A stretch of 64,000 nucleotides of DNA from an uncultured Clostridia bacterium (lineage in GTDB: Bacteria > Bacillota > Clostridia > Monoglobales > Monoglobaceae): NCBI GenBank assembly GCA_947625905.1, contig CANQQJ010000001.1, positions 62,001 to 126,000 of the forward strand, read 5' to 3'. Below the pieces are notes generated by a model, which saw only the letters and a program-made list of their open reading frames with translations, ran no database searches and was not told the origin of the DNA. A program made the translations under genes and the position numbers. Shown piece after piece: positions 8,322 through 17,099 of the stretch. The first letter of the stretch is position 1. Every line of letters starts with the position of its first letter.

Positions 8322-9245
8322 GTGACGGAAATGGGAGAATATGACGGAATTTTAAAATTTATCCCGCAGGGGAACCTGCGGCGGGCGCTGGAGCGGGCGC
8401 TCGGCGGCGTGAAGGCCGAGGAAATACGCTTGCGCAGCGAGAGGCCGCTGTCGGTGTATGACGGGCATGTGCGTTATGTGACGCCCGCGGGTGAGCTCAG
8501 CGCTGCCCCGTCCGACGGTTTGATAGTGAGCAAAGCGGCGGTGACCGCGGTTTTCCGTGCCTTGTGCGAAAATTCGCCCTACGCCTACGCCGACGAGATA
8601 CGCCGCGGATTTGTGACCCTGAGGGGCGGCCACCGCGCAGGCTTCACGGGGCGCGCGGTGTTGGGACGGGACGGAGACGCGGAAAGCTTCAGAGACATAA
8701 ACTCGATAAATATCAGGATCGCCCGCGAGATAATCGGCTGCGCCTCGCCCTATATCGGCGGCATCGTGCGGGGAGGGAGAGTAAAAAGCGCGCTTGTCAT
8801 AGCGCCGCCCGGGCTGGGAAAGACTACTTTTCTGCGCGACGCGGCGCGGCTCATATCAAACGCGGGCTTCAAAGTCGGCATATCAGACGACCGCGGCGAG
8901 ATAGCCGCCATGTTCCGAGGCGCGCCCTCAAACGATATAGGCGCGAATACCGACGTGGTGGAATACGCGCCCAAGGGCCGCGGCGTTGAAATTCTTATCC
9001 GCACTATGTCGCCGCAGGTCATAATCACAGACGAGATAGTGACCGAGAGTGAGGTCCGCGCCGTCTGTCTGGCAAAGGGCAGCGGCGCCGCGGTGATCGC
9101 CTCGGTCCACGGCGGCTCGTTTGACGAGCTGAGCCGGATGCCCATTTTCAGGCCGCTGTTTGAAAACCGCGTGTTCGACCTGCTTATCCTGATCAAAGGC
9201 AGGAGCGGAGGCATGCTCGACGCGGAAGTCAGGCGGGCGGTATGA
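8322..9245 (+). CDS. spoIIIAA: Stage III sporulation protein AA (ATPase)
   Basis: Predicted mother-cell ATPase of the SpoIIIA-SpoIIQ channel that supports the engulfed forespore; related to secretion ATPases. In the 307-residue protein Walker A is APPGLGKTTF (residues 161-170) and the Walker B-like segment is PQVIITDEI (231-239). A GTG start at 8322 is preferred because AAGGA lies 6 nt upstream; an ATG at 8331 is the alternative. It is the first gene of a compact eight-gene operon and overlaps spoIIIAB by 4 nt. Confidence 0.95.
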   Translation: MTEMGEYDGILKFIPQGNLRRALERALGGVKAEEIRLRSERPLSVYDGHVRYVTPAGELSAAPSDGLIVSKAAVTAVFRALCENSPYAYADEIRRGFVTLRGGHRAGFTGRAVLGRDGDAESFRDINSINIRIAREIIGCASPYIGGIVRGGRVKSALVIAPPGLGKTTFLRDAARLISNAGFKVGISDDRGEIAAMFRGAPSNDIGANTDVVEYAPKGRGVEILIRTMSPQVIITDEIVTESEVRAVCLAKGSGAAVIASVHGGSFDELSRMPIFRPLFENRVFDLLILIKGRSGGMLDAEVRRAV

Positions 9246-9763
9246 CTATCAAGCTGATCTGCGCCGCAGTCATAATACTGGGCTGCGGCTCCGCGGGTAT
9301 GTCGGCGGCCTCCGCGCTGGACGCGCGGATAAGGCAGACACGCGGATTTTCGGACGCGCTCGGACTTTTGGAGATCGAGATGACGGTCAACAACTCGGTT
9401 CTCAGCGAGGCGCTGTATGCCGCGTCAAAGCCGCAGAGCGGAGTTGTTAAAGATATTTTCTTGGGGGCCGCGCGAGGGGTCGAAGCTCTCGGCGGCGGCG
9501 ATATGAGTGAGGTGTGGCGCATGGCGATCGAAAACAACAAAAAGCGGCTCTGCGTGAGCGCGGACGCGCTTGACATAATATCGGCGTTCGCCTCAAGCCT
9601 CGGCCGCGGCGACCGAGAGCGGGAGAGAGACAATATCCGCGCCGCCCGTGAAAAGCTGCGCCTCGAGGAAGAAAAGGCGCGGCTCAAAAAGGCCGAAAGC
9701 GGCAGACTGTACCGCAGTCTGGGTTTCGCCTGCGGCATACTGATAACGGTGCTTTTGCTTTGA
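9242..9763 (+). CDS. spoIIIAB: Stage III sporulation protein AB
   Basis: A 173-residue membrane-anchored protein of the SpoIIIA channel. It has an N-terminal hydrophobic segment, a helical Arg/Glu-rich middle and C-terminal part (near residues 125-155), and a final hydrophobic segment, which is the family layout; it resembles a type II secretion GspF-like component. The ATG overlaps the spoIIIAA stop codon, and the position second in the operon supports the call more than any motif does. Confidence 0.9.
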   Translation: MTIKLICAAVIILGCGSAGMSAASALDARIRQTRGFSDALGLLEIEMTVNNSVLSEALYAASKPQSGVVKDIFLGAARGVEALGGGDMSEVWRMAIENNKKRLCVSADALDIISAFASSLGRGDRERERDNIRAAREKLRLEEEKARLKKAESGRLYRSLGFACGILITVLLL

Positions 9764-9782
9764 CAAAAACGGAGGGGATAAA

Positions 9783-9980
9783 ATGACGGGCGTTGACTTG
9801 ATTTTCAGAGTGGCGGCGATCGGAATACTTGTGGCTGTGCTCAACATGCTGCTGTGCCGCGCCGGACGCGACGATCAGGCTATGATGACGACGATCGCGG
9901 GGCTTATCGTGGTGCTGCTCATGGTGATACGCGAGATAAGCAATCTGTTCACCATGATACAGGACATATTCGGGCTGTAG
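9783..9980 (+). CDS. spoIIIAC: Stage III sporulation protein AC
   Basis: A 65-residue protein with two transmembrane segments, standard for SpoIIIAC. It is predicted to be a membrane component of the mother-cell side of the SpoIIIA-SpoIIQ channel. GGAGG lies upstream of the ATG and the stop is 2 nt before the spoIIIAD ATG. Confidence 0.93.
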   Translation: MTGVDLIFRVAAIGILVAVLNMLLCRAGRDDQAMMTTIAGLIVVLLMVIREISNLFTMIQDIFGL

Positions 9981-9982
9981 CC

Positions 9983-10375
9983 ATGGAGATAGCGAAGATC
10001 GTGGGTATCGGGCTTGCCGGAGGCGTGATCTCGATTCTGATACGGCGGTCAAAGCCCGAGCTTTCAATGATGGTGCCGATCGCGGTGTCGATCATCGTGC
10101 TGCTCGGCGTGATGCCCTATCTCGGAGGTATCGTCGGAGAATTGAGCGACCTTTCGGCCGCTGCGGGAATAAACGGCGCGTATATGACGGTCATAATAAA
10201 AATCATCGGCGTGTCATATCTGGCGTCGTTTTCGGCGGAGCTGTGCAAGGACGCGGGCGAAAACGCGATTGCGACAAAGATCGAGCTGGGCGGCAAGCTT
10301 ATGATACTCGCCATGTCGGTGCCGATAATAAAGCGGCTGCTCGATCTTGTGAGGGAGATAATTATGTACAAGTGA
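9983..10375 (+). CDS. spoIIIAD: Stage III sporulation protein AD
   Basis: A 130-residue protein with about four hydrophobic segments, typical of SpoIIIAD. The frame is open from 9854, but the upstream part overlaps spoIIIAC in another frame and is not protein-like; the ATG at 9983 starts the hydrophobic family N-terminus (MEIAKIVGIGLAGG). It is probably translationally coupled to spoIIIAC, from which it is separated by 2 nt. Confidence 0.93.
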   Translation: MEIAKIVGIGLAGGVISILIRRSKPELSMMVPIAVSIIVLLGVMPYLGGIVGELSDLSAAAGINGAYMTVIIKIIGVSYLASFSAELCKDAGENAIATKIELGGKLMILAMSVPIIKRLLDLVREIIMYK

Positions 10376-10381
10376 GAAAAT

Positions 10382-11545
10382 ATGCGAAGTCATAAAATCA
10401 AAACTGTCGTAATACTCGCGGCGGCGGTCATGCTCTTCTGCGGCGCGGCGCACGCCGAGGAACCGTCCGCGCCTCAAGACCTCGTTGATGAGTATTTAGG
10501 GATATACGGAGAGAGGCTCGACGAGGGCGCGGGCGGAGTGATCTTCGACGCGTTAACGCCGTACGCGGACGGTTTCTCGATAGGCGAGCTGCTTTCGAGA
10601 ATAGCGGCCGGGGATGTTCCGTTTGATATAAAGTCGCTGTCGCGCGAGCTGTTTCGGGCCTTGAGCGGGAAAATTCTGTCAGCGGCAAAAAACATGGCCG
10701 GAGTCCTGGCGGCGGCCGTCCTCAGCGCTTTTTTGGCAAACTCTGTCAGTGGATTCGAGCGCGGCGCGGCGTTTAAGGCGGCGACGTACGTCTGCTTTAT
10801 AGCGGTGGCGTCGATGGCGGCGTCGGTGTTTTACGGCTGCCTTGTGAGCGCGTCTTCCGCGATTGAAAACCTGGCTGTTTTTATGCGCTGCGCCGTTCCG
10901 GTAATGATGACGGCCCTGCTGTCAAGCGGAGCCGCGGTCAGCGCCGCCGCCCTTGAGCCGACGCTGCTGGCTATCATAGAGATAGCTGTGAGCCTTATCC
11001 GCTCGGTCTTTGTTCCGCTCGTCATGATAGGGGCTGGGCTGGGCACGGTGAACGCCATGTCCGAGGGGCTCAAGACCGCGCGCCTGGTCGAGTTTATAAA
11101 CGGAGCCGTGAAGTACGGTCTGAGCGTGCTCTTGATGATATTCACGGCGTTTTCCGGGCTCCGGGGCATTGCCGCATCGGGCGCCGACGCGCTGACGCTC
11201 AAGCTCACCAAGTTCGCCTCGTCGAATCTGATACCGCTTGTGGGCGGAATATTGTCCGACTCGGTCGAGACCGTCATGAGGTGCGGCGCGGTGATAAAAA
11301 ACGCTCTGGGCGTTTTGGGGATAATCCTCGTGTTTTTCATCGCGCTGACGCCGGTGCTTGAGATCGTCTCGGCGCTGGTCGTATTTCGTCTGACCGCTGC
11401 TCTGTGCGAGCCTATCGGCGAAAAGAGCGTCACCGAATGTCTGAGCGTGATGGCGGACGGGATCGCAGCCGTGTTTTCGATGCTGGCGGCCGTGTCGATC
11501 ATGTTTATCATAATGCTGACCGTTATGATAAGCGTTTCGGTTTAG
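10382..11545 (+). CDS. spoIIIAE: Stage III sporulation protein AE
   Basis: The largest membrane protein of the SpoIIIA complex, 387 residues. A cleavable-looking signal peptide (VVILAAAVMLFCGAAHAEEP) is followed by an acidic segment and then about seven to eight hydrophobic segments from residue 105 to the end, matching the family. An 89-nt gap with a hairpin separates it from spoIIIAF, while the other genes in the operon are separated by 30 nt or less. Confidence 0.95.
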   Translation: MRSHKIKTVVILAAAVMLFCGAAHAEEPSAPQDLVDEYLGIYGERLDEGAGGVIFDALTPYADGFSIGELLSRIAAGDVPFDIKSLSRELFRALSGKILSAAKNMAGVLAAAVLSAFLANSVSGFERGAAFKAATYVCFIAVASMAASVFYGCLVSASSAIENLAVFMRCAVPVMMTALLSSGAAVSAAALEPTLLAIIEIAVSLIRSVFVPLVMIGAGLGTVNAMSEGLKTARLVEFINGAVKYGLSVLLMIFTAFSGLRGIAASGADALTLKLTKFASSNLIPLVGGILSDSVETVMRCGAVIKNALGVLGIILVFFIALTPVLEIVSALVVFRLTAALCEPIGEKSVTECLSVMADGIAAVFSMLAAVSIMFIIMLTVMISVSV

Positions 11546-11560
11546 CGGCCGAGCGCTTTG

Positions 11561-11619
11561 GCAAACACTGATTAAATAGGGCGCGCCAAGCCGCGAGGCG
11601 TTATTTATTCGGTGTTTGC
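11561..11619 (+). repeat. Inverted repeat inside the spoIIIA operon
   Basis: GCAAACACTGATTAAATA (11561-11578) and TATTTATTCGGTGTTTGC (11602-11619) are complementary at 16 of 18 positions. They enclose a GC-rich 23-nt segment that can form CGCG/CGCG. No T-run follows, so it does not look like a terminator. It lies in the only wide gap of the operon. Confidence 0.75.
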
Positions 11620-11634
11620 TTTGGGAGAAAAGCT

Positions 11635-12171
11635 ATGGAGAGTTTAAGACAGTGGGCGTATTCCGTGGCGGCGACGGTGGTGTTCGGCACCCTTGCCGAG
11701 ACCGCGCTGCCGTCCGACTCATACAGAAAATATATCCGCCTTATACTGGGCATGGTGCTTTTGCTCACGCTGACAAAACCCGCCGCCGCGCTGATAAGCG
11801 GCGGCCTCGGCGAAGCAGCGGAGGAGTACGCCGCCTCGTTTTCCGCGGCGGAGGAGCAAACCGAGCGCGAGGCGGCCGAAATAGAGGAAAAGCAGAAAAA
11901 CGACATTATAAAAATATATAAGGACAGCTTGGAGAGCAGCGTCGCGGAGGGTATTGAGCGCGAGTGCGGAGCGGTCCCGACGAGGGTCGAGGCCGAGATC
12001 TCCGACTCGGTGTTCGGCAGCCTTGAGGGAATGATCATCGAGACAGAGGCCGCGGACGCCTCAAAGAGCGCGGAGATAAAAGCGGCGGCGGCCGAAATGA
12101 CGGGGCTGCCGAGCGGCAGAATAACGGTTAAGGAGCGCGGCGCGGGAGCACAAAATGGAAAAACAGACTAA
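11635..12171 (+). CDS. spoIIIAF: Stage III sporulation protein AF
   Basis: A 178-residue protein with two N-terminal hydrophobic segments (about residues 5-50), then a Glu-rich helical region (residues 60-100) and a small C-terminal domain predicted to be a ring-forming module as in other SpoIIIAF proteins. GGGAG precedes the ATG. The 3' end overlaps spoIIIAG by 17 nt. Confidence 0.9.
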   Translation: MESLRQWAYSVAATVVFGTLAETALPSDSYRKYIRLILGMVLLLTLTKPAAALISGGLGEAAEEYAASFSAAEEQTEREAAEIEEKQKNDIIKIYKDSLESSVAEGIERECGAVPTRVEAEISDSVFGSLEGMIIETEAADASKSAEIKAAAAEMTGLPSGRITVKERGAGAQNGKTD

Positions 12172-12754
12172 CAAACAAACGCTTGCGCGGTGGATAGCGG
12201 ATTTTTTTCAAAAATTCCGGAGCCGCGGAGGCGATGACAAAAATCGCGTAAATCCTATTGTTATCCTGGCGATCGCCGCGGCGGCGCTCACGCTTGTTTT
12301 CATAAAGCCCGGCGCGGGCAGGGACGGAGCCGAAAAGAAAGAGCCTGCCGCCTCGTCGGAGCTTGTGTCGCAGGACGAGTACGTGACAAAAACAGAGAGG
12401 GAGCTTCGGGATATACTTAGCAAGATCAGCGGCGCGGGCGAGGTCAGCGTGAGGATCTATATCGACAGCACCAACGAGAAGGTGCTGGCAAAGGACAGCA
12501 AGACCAGCAGCGAGGTCAGCGAGAGCGAAAGCGGTAAAAAGGAAAGCAGCACCGGAGAGTCAAAGCCCGCCGGAGCCTCGGGAGGCCTCGGCAGCGGCGG
12601 CGAGCCTTATGTGGTGCGGGAAAAGCTGCCCTATCCCATAGGCGTGGTGGTAGTTGCCGAGGGCGCCTCGGACGAAAGAGTCAGGAACGAGATATACGAG
12701 GCCGTGAAGGCGCTGTACGGTCTGTCGGCCAACAGGATCAAAGTCACATATTAA
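12155..12754 (+). CDS. spoIIIAG: Stage III sporulation protein AG
   Basis: A 199-residue bitopic protein with one transmembrane segment (VILAIAAAALTLVFIKP, about residues 31-48). Its extracellular domain is a YscJ/FliF-like ring-building motif, interrupted by a Ser/Glu/Gly-rich loop (about residues 115-150) as seen in other SpoIIIAG proteins. SpoIIIAG forms a large ring in the intermembrane space of the engulfed forespore. It overlaps spoIIIAF. Confidence 0.93.
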   Translation: MEKQTNKQTLARWIADFFQKFRSRGGDDKNRVNPIVILAIAAAALTLVFIKPGAGRDGAEKKEPAASSELVSQDEYVTKTERELRDILSKISGAGEVSVRIYIDSTNEKVLAKDSKTSSEVSESESGKKESSTGESKPAGASGGLGSGGEPYVVREKLPYPIGVVVVAEGASDERVRNEIYEAVKALYGLSANRIKVTY

Positions 12755-12783
12755 AAAATACATAAATAAAGGAGACTGAATCT

Positions 12784-13473
12784 ATGAATTCCAAAAAAAG
12801 CAAAAAAACGAACAAGAGCGGCGGCGAGGGCAAAGCCCGTCTGCGGGGCGGCAGACAGCTGCTCGTGGTGGGTCTGGTGGCTCTGGTCCTTGCGGCGGGA
12901 TACTATCGCTGGACGCTGGGCAGCATCGAAAACGAGGCGGTCAGCGTGTCAAGCACCGCCGGACCCGAATCCCCTTCTCCCGCAGATGCGGCAAAAAAAG
13001 AGGACGCCGAAACATTTTGGTCAAAAGACAAGGACGACGAAAAGAGCGATGATAACAATAACACCGATAATAACGACGGCGGAGAAACAGAGCCAAGCGG
13101 CGAAAACGACAGCAAACAGAGCGATTCGGCGAGCGTGATAATAAAAGCCAGACAGGACAGAGACAGGCTCAGGGGCGAGACCATGGACCGTTGGAAGGAG
13201 ATCGCCGCCAACTCGGACGCGTCGGAAAGCGCGAAAAAAGAGGCGGAGGACAGCGTGCTCAGGCTGACGGAGTATTCCGAGCAGGAGAACGCCATCGAGA
13301 CCAACGTGAAATCCAAGGGCTTTGACGACTGCTTCGCTCAGGTCACCGACAGCGGCGTGTCCGTGATAGTAAAGGGCGGCAAAACGGACAGCGCGGCGGT
13401 GGCTCAGATCAAGGATATCATAATCGCCGAGACCGGAGCCGCGGCGTCAAAAATAAAAATAAGCGCCGAGTAA
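12784..13473 (+). CDS. spoIIIAH: Stage III sporulation protein AH
   Basis: Mother-cell partner of forespore SpoIIQ. The 229-residue protein has a basic N-terminus, one transmembrane segment (about residues 25-43), a long linker rich in Asp, Asn, Ser and Lys (about 55-120), and a YscJ-like domain (about 125-229). The linker is low-complexity and probably spans the intermembrane space. AAAGGAG precedes the ATG. It is the last gene of the operon; no terminator is obvious after it. Confidence 0.94.
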   Translation: MNSKKSKKTNKSGGEGKARLRGGRQLLVVGLVALVLAAGYYRWTLGSIENEAVSVSSTAGPESPSPADAAKKEDAETFWSKDKDDEKSDDNNNTDNNDGGETEPSGENDSKQSDSASVIIKARQDRDRLRGETMDRWKEIAANSDASESAKKEAEDSVLRLTEYSEQENAIETNVKSKGFDDCFAQVTDSGVSVIVKGGKTDSAAVAQIKDIIIAETGAAASKIKISAE

Positions 13474-13526
13474 TTCGCGCCGCATCTGCAAAGTAATAAA
13501 AATAACAATTAAATTCAAAATATTTA

Positions 13527-13555
13527 TTGTAATCTTAAAGCTGTTATGATATAAT
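13527..13555 (+). promoter_or_regulatory. Promoter for the asp23-nusB-xse-ispA operon
   Basis: TTGTAA, a 17-nt spacer and TATAAT lie about 50 nt before the asp23-like ATG, in a 133-nt AT-rich gap that separates the sporulation operon from housekeeping genes. Confidence 0.7.
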
Positions 13556-13606
13556 TTAATAAAATAACGGCAATAAATTGAATTTAGTTGCACAGGAGGT
13601 TTTATT

Positions 13607-14260
13607 ATGGCAGAGGAAAACAAGACCGTAAAAGAGCAGGAGACCCATAAAAGCGGCAGCGTCAACATTTCCAATGACGTTGTGTCGATCGTGGCTTCTC
13701 TCGCGGCGGGCAGCGTCAAGGGCGTGTCGGGCATGGTGAGCTCTATGTCGGGCGGCATAGCCGAGCTGCTGGGCAAAAAGAATATGTCAAAGGGCGTCAA
13801 GGTGAGCGTCGCGGACAAGGACGTGACCCTCAATCTCTCGATCATAGTGGAGTACGGCGCTAAGATCCCCGACGTAGCGTGGGAGATCCAAGAGAAGGTA
13901 AAGAGCGAGGTCGAGGCCATGACGGGTCTTAATGTTGTCTCGGTCAACGTCAGCGTCGAGGGCGTTAACGTGCCCAAAAACGATGCGGGCAAAATCCCCG
14001 CAAAGCCCGTAAAGGGCGCGGACGGCGAGCCCGCGGCTCAGATCAAGGAAACCGCGGAAGAGGCGATCGAGATAATAGCCGAAAAAGCGGAAGATATCGC
14101 CGAAAAAGCCGAGGAAAAGGTCGAGGAACTGATAAGCAAGGCCAAAGACGCGGCCGATGATGACGAGGATATCGACGAGGACGCCGACGATGAAGCGCAG
14201 GACATTGTTATCGAGATCACCGAGCCCGAGGAACCCGCCGAAGAGCCGGAGGCCGAATAG
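13607..14260 (+). CDS. Asp23/Gls24-family protein (YqhY-like) with long acidic tail
   Basis: A 217-residue protein. Residues 15-125 form an Asp23/Gls24 domain (GSVNISNDVVSIVASLAAGSV...), and residues 135-217 are a Glu/Asp/Ala-rich tail predicted to be helical then disordered. In Bacillus the ortholog yqhY sits between accBC and nusB and affects fatty-acid synthesis. Here the order spoIIIAH-yqhY-nusB is kept but accB and accC are missing. AGGAGG gives a strong start. Confidence 0.88.
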   Translation: MAEENKTVKEQETHKSGSVNISNDVVSIVASLAAGSVKGVSGMVSSMSGGIAELLGKKNMSKGVKVSVADKDVTLNLSIIVEYGAKIPDVAWEIQEKVKSEVEAMTGLNVVSVNVSVEGVNVPKNDAGKIPAKPVKGADGEPAAQIKETAEEAIEIIAEKAEDIAEKAEEKVEELISKAKDAADDDEDIDEDADDEAQDIVIEITEPEEPAEEPEAE

Positions 14261-14284
14261 AGCGAGGCGGCTTTGACTAAAAAT

Positions 14285-14671
14285 ATGGACAGAAGAAAAG
14301 CGAGAGAACACGCGTTCACAATGATTTTTCAGTATAAATTCCGCCCGAGCGACGCCGAGGAGATCATTGCGGAGTTCCTTGAGGAAAACGACCCCGCGAA
14401 CCAGAGAAAATATATTGAGGGCGCCGTGCGCGGAACGATCGAAAACATTGACGCGATCGATAAAAAAATATCGGAATATTCCAAGGGCTGGAGCGTTGAC
14501 CGAATAAACGCCGTCAGTCTGGCGGCGCTGCGCCTGGGCGCTTACGAGCTGCTGTTTTGCGATGATATTCCGAATCCGGTGGCGGTCAACGAGGCGGTCA
14601 ATCTGACCCGAAAGTTCGCGGGTCCCGAGACGGTGGACTTCGTCAACGGAATACTCGGCAATATGAAATAG
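14285..14671 (+). CDS. nusB: Transcription antitermination factor NusB
   Basis: RNA-binding component of the rRNA antitermination complex. The 128-residue helical protein begins with the classic MDRRKAREHAF and contains YSKGWSVDRINAVSLAALRLGAYELLF and IPNPVAVNEAVNL segments typical of NusB. A TTG at 14273 extends the frame by four codons, but GAGGCGG is then only 2 nt away, so the ATG at 14285 is preferred. Confidence 0.95.
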   Translation: MDRRKAREHAFTMIFQYKFRPSDAEEIIAEFLEENDPANQRKYIEGAVRGTIENIDAIDKKISEYSKGWSVDRINAVSLAALRLGAYELLFCDDIPNPVAVNEAVNLTRKFAGPETVDFVNGILGNMK

Positions 14672-14700
14672 AGATCGAAAAACAGAAGTAAGGTGCGGAA

Positions 14701-15924
14701 ATGAATTATCAGCGCGAACCGTTTACCGTGACCCAGGTCAATCTGTATATCAAGCAGGTGCTGGGGCGGGACGATATTTTAAATAATATACTTGTAAAGG
14801 GTGAGCTTTCGAATTTCAAGGCTCACTCTTCGGGACATATGTATATGTCCCTGAAAGACGAGACCGGCGTCATGCGCGCGGTCATGTTCAGGAGCGCTGC
14901 GGCGCGGCTCGCGTTCAGGCCCGCAAACGGCATGAAGGTGATAGCCCGCGGCAGGATCGGGGTGTACGAGCGCGACGGACAGTATCAATTATACATAGAG
15001 CATATGGAACAGGACGGAATAGGAGACCTTCACATCGCGTTCGAGCGGCTCAAGAAAAAGCTGGACGAGGAGGGTCTGTTTTCGCCGAGCCATAAAAAGC
15101 CGCTGCCCAAGTATCCCAAGCGCATCGGCGTTGTGACCGCGCCCACGGGAGCGGCGATACGGGATATACTTAATATCCTGACCCGCCGTTTTTCGTATTC
15201 CGACGTGGTGCTCTATCCCGTGCTGGTGCAGGGTGAAAACTCGGCGCGCAGCATAGTTGAGGCGATAGAGTATTTCAATGCTTCCGACTCGGTCGACGTG
15301 CTGATCGTCGGCAGAGGCGGAGGCTCTATCGAGGACCTGTGGTCGTTCAACGAGGAGATTGTTGCGCGGGCCATATATAGCAGCCATATTCCGGTCGTTT
15401 CGGCCGTGGGGCATGAGATAGATTTCACGATATCGGATTTTGCAGCCGATCTCAGGGCGCCCACTCCGAGCGCGGCGGCGGAGCTTGTCGTTCCGTCGCA
15501 GGTCGAGCTGCGCGAAAAGTTCAACAACGTGTACGCGCGCCTTTATTCCTGCGCGAACCGAATAGTTGAGCGGGGCAGACTGCAGCTTAAGGTCAGCGCC
15601 GAGAGCGCGGCGCTCAAAAATCCGATGGCGATAATCGACAACAGCCGCATATATCTGGACTCTTTGAGCAAGACCATGGAGGGCGCGTACAAAAACATCA
15701 TGGGCGACAAGCGGCGCAATCTTGCGGTCACAGCCTCGAAGCTCGACGCGCTTAGCCCGCTGGGGGCTTTGAGCCGCGGATTTTCTCTGACGAGAGACGA
15801 GAGCGGCGCGGTGGTGAAAAGCGCGAAACGGTTAAACAAAGGCGACAAGATCAGCGTGACGCTCAGCGACGGAACCGCCCGAGCCACGGTCGATAACATA
15901 GAATTTGAGGAGAATCATGGATAA
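14701..15924 (+). CDS. xseA: Exodeoxyribonuclease VII large subunit
   Basis: Catalytic subunit of ExoVII, which degrades single-stranded DNA. In the 407-residue protein the OB-fold lies at about 8-105, and the catalytic domain includes RIGVVTAPTGAAIRDI near 140, GRGGGSIEDLWSFN near 201 and SAVGHEIDFT near 235. The C-terminal half is helical. folD, which often precedes xseA in Bacillus, is absent. The stop overlaps xseB by 8 nt. Confidence 0.96.
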   Translation: MNYQREPFTVTQVNLYIKQVLGRDDILNNILVKGELSNFKAHSSGHMYMSLKDETGVMRAVMFRSAAARLAFRPANGMKVIARGRIGVYERDGQYQLYIEHMEQDGIGDLHIAFERLKKKLDEEGLFSPSHKKPLPKYPKRIGVVTAPTGAAIRDILNILTRRFSYSDVVLYPVLVQGENSARSIVEAIEYFNASDSVDVLIVGRGGGSIEDLWSFNEEIVARAIYSSHIPVVSAVGHEIDFTISDFAADLRAPTPSAAAELVVPSQVELREKFNNVYARLYSCANRIVERGRLQLKVSAESAALKNPMAIIDNSRIYLDSLSKTMEGAYKNIMGDKRRNLAVTASKLDALSPLGALSRGFSLTRDESGAVVKSAKRLNKGDKISVTLSDGTARATVDNIEFEENHG

Positions 15925-16156
15925 CACAAAAGATTTATTTGAAAAAAATTTAAAAGAGCTTGAGGGCGTCGTAAAAACGCTTGAGGGCGGAGAGGTCACT
16001 CTCGACCAAATGCTCGAGCTGTTCGAGCGCGGCATAGTGCTGACCAAGCAGTGCACAAACGCCCTTGACTCGGCCGAGCAGAAAATAAACATACTTATGA
16101 AAAACAAAGAGACCGGCGAGATAGTCGAGCGGCCCTTCGGAGGCGCGGGTGAGTAA
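15917..16156 (+). CDS. xseB: Exodeoxyribonuclease VII small subunit
   Basis: A 79-residue helical protein of normal family length, containing the conserved LKELEGVVKTLEGGEVTLD. The ATG at 15917 is chosen over the TTG at 15905 because GAGGAG lies 4-5 nt upstream. It overlaps xseA by 8 nt, which fits balanced production of the two ExoVII subunits. Confidence 0.94.
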   Translation: MDNTKDLFEKNLKELEGVVKTLEGGEVTLDQMLELFERGIVLTKQCTNALDSAEQKINILMKNKETGEIVERPFGGAGE

Positions 16157-17081
16157 TATGCCGAGCGTTTCAAACAATTTAAATGATTTTGACAATACTT
16201 TAAAAAATATTGTCCGCGCTGTGAACGAAAAGCTCGAAGGTATCGCGGCAGTGCCCGACGCGCCCGAGTCGGCGGTGTATGAGGCGATGAGATACAGTCT
16301 GCTGGCGGGAGGCAAGCGCCTTCGGCCTGTTTTGACAGTCGCCGCGGCTGCGATGCTCGGCGGAGACACCGACGACGCCCTGACGGCGGGCTGCGCTCTT
16401 GAGTGCGTGCACACATACTCGCTGATACACGACGATCTGCCCTGCATGGACAATGACGATTTAAGGCGCGGCAAGCCCACCTGCCATAAGGTTTTTCCGG
16501 AGAACATCGCGCTTTTGGCGGGCGACGGGCTTTTAAACCGCGCGTTTGAAATTCTGTCCGATATGTCGGAATTTAAGTCGATAAGCGAAAAGACCGCGCT
16601 GCGGCTGATCGGGCTGCTGTCCGCGGCGTCTGGCGCAAACGGAATGATAGGCGGACAGGTTATCGACCTTATGAGCGAAAACAAGCCCGGCGTGCCCGAA
16701 GATCTGCTGCTCAGAATGCACAAAAAAAAGACCGGCGCCATGATCGAGGCGGCCGCGCTTATGGGCGCCGCCGTATCGGGCGTCTCTGCGGGTTCCGCCG
16801 AATATTCGGCAGTCGGCCGTTTCGCGAGGAATTTGGGCTTGGCGTTTCAGATACAGGACGACATTCTGGACGTCACGGGAAACGAGGCCGTTTTGGGCAA
16901 GCCGATAGGGAGCGACGAGCAGGAGGGCAAAACCACGTTCGTGACGCTGCTGGGCATTGACGGCGCGGAAAAGCGGCAAAACGAGTATACCCGCGCGGCG
17001 GTCGGGGCGCTCGATATTTTCGGCGAAAAGGCCGCGTTCCTAAAAGAATTGGCGCGGCGGCTGGTTTTAAGAGACAATTAG
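16149..17081 (+). CDS. ispA: Polyprenyl (farnesyl/geranyl) diphosphate synthase
   Basis: Chain-elongating prenyltransferase that joins isopentenyl and allylic diphosphates. The first aspartate-rich motif is DDLPCMDNDD near residue 97 and the second is FQIQDDILDVTG near residue 235; the intervening C-X-residue pattern is that of short-chain bacterial FPP synthases. The 310-residue frame uses a GTG start with GGAGG 5 nt upstream; an ATG at 16158 is possible. It overlaps xseB by 8 nt. Confidence 0.95.
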   Translation: MSNMPSVSNNLNDFDNTLKNIVRAVNEKLEGIAAVPDAPESAVYEAMRYSLLAGGKRLRPVLTVAAAAMLGGDTDDALTAGCALECVHTYSLIHDDLPCMDNDDLRRGKPTCHKVFPENIALLAGDGLLNRAFEILSDMSEFKSISEKTALRLIGLLSAASGANGMIGGQVIDLMSENKPGVPEDLLLRMHKKKTGAMIEAAALMGAAVSGVSAGSAEYSAVGRFARNLGLAFQIQDDILDVTGNEAVLGKPIGSDEQEGKTTFVTLLGIDGAEKRQNEYTRAAVGALDIFGEKAAFLKELARRLVLRDN

Positions 17082-17099
17082 CTGACGGGGCGTAAATAT

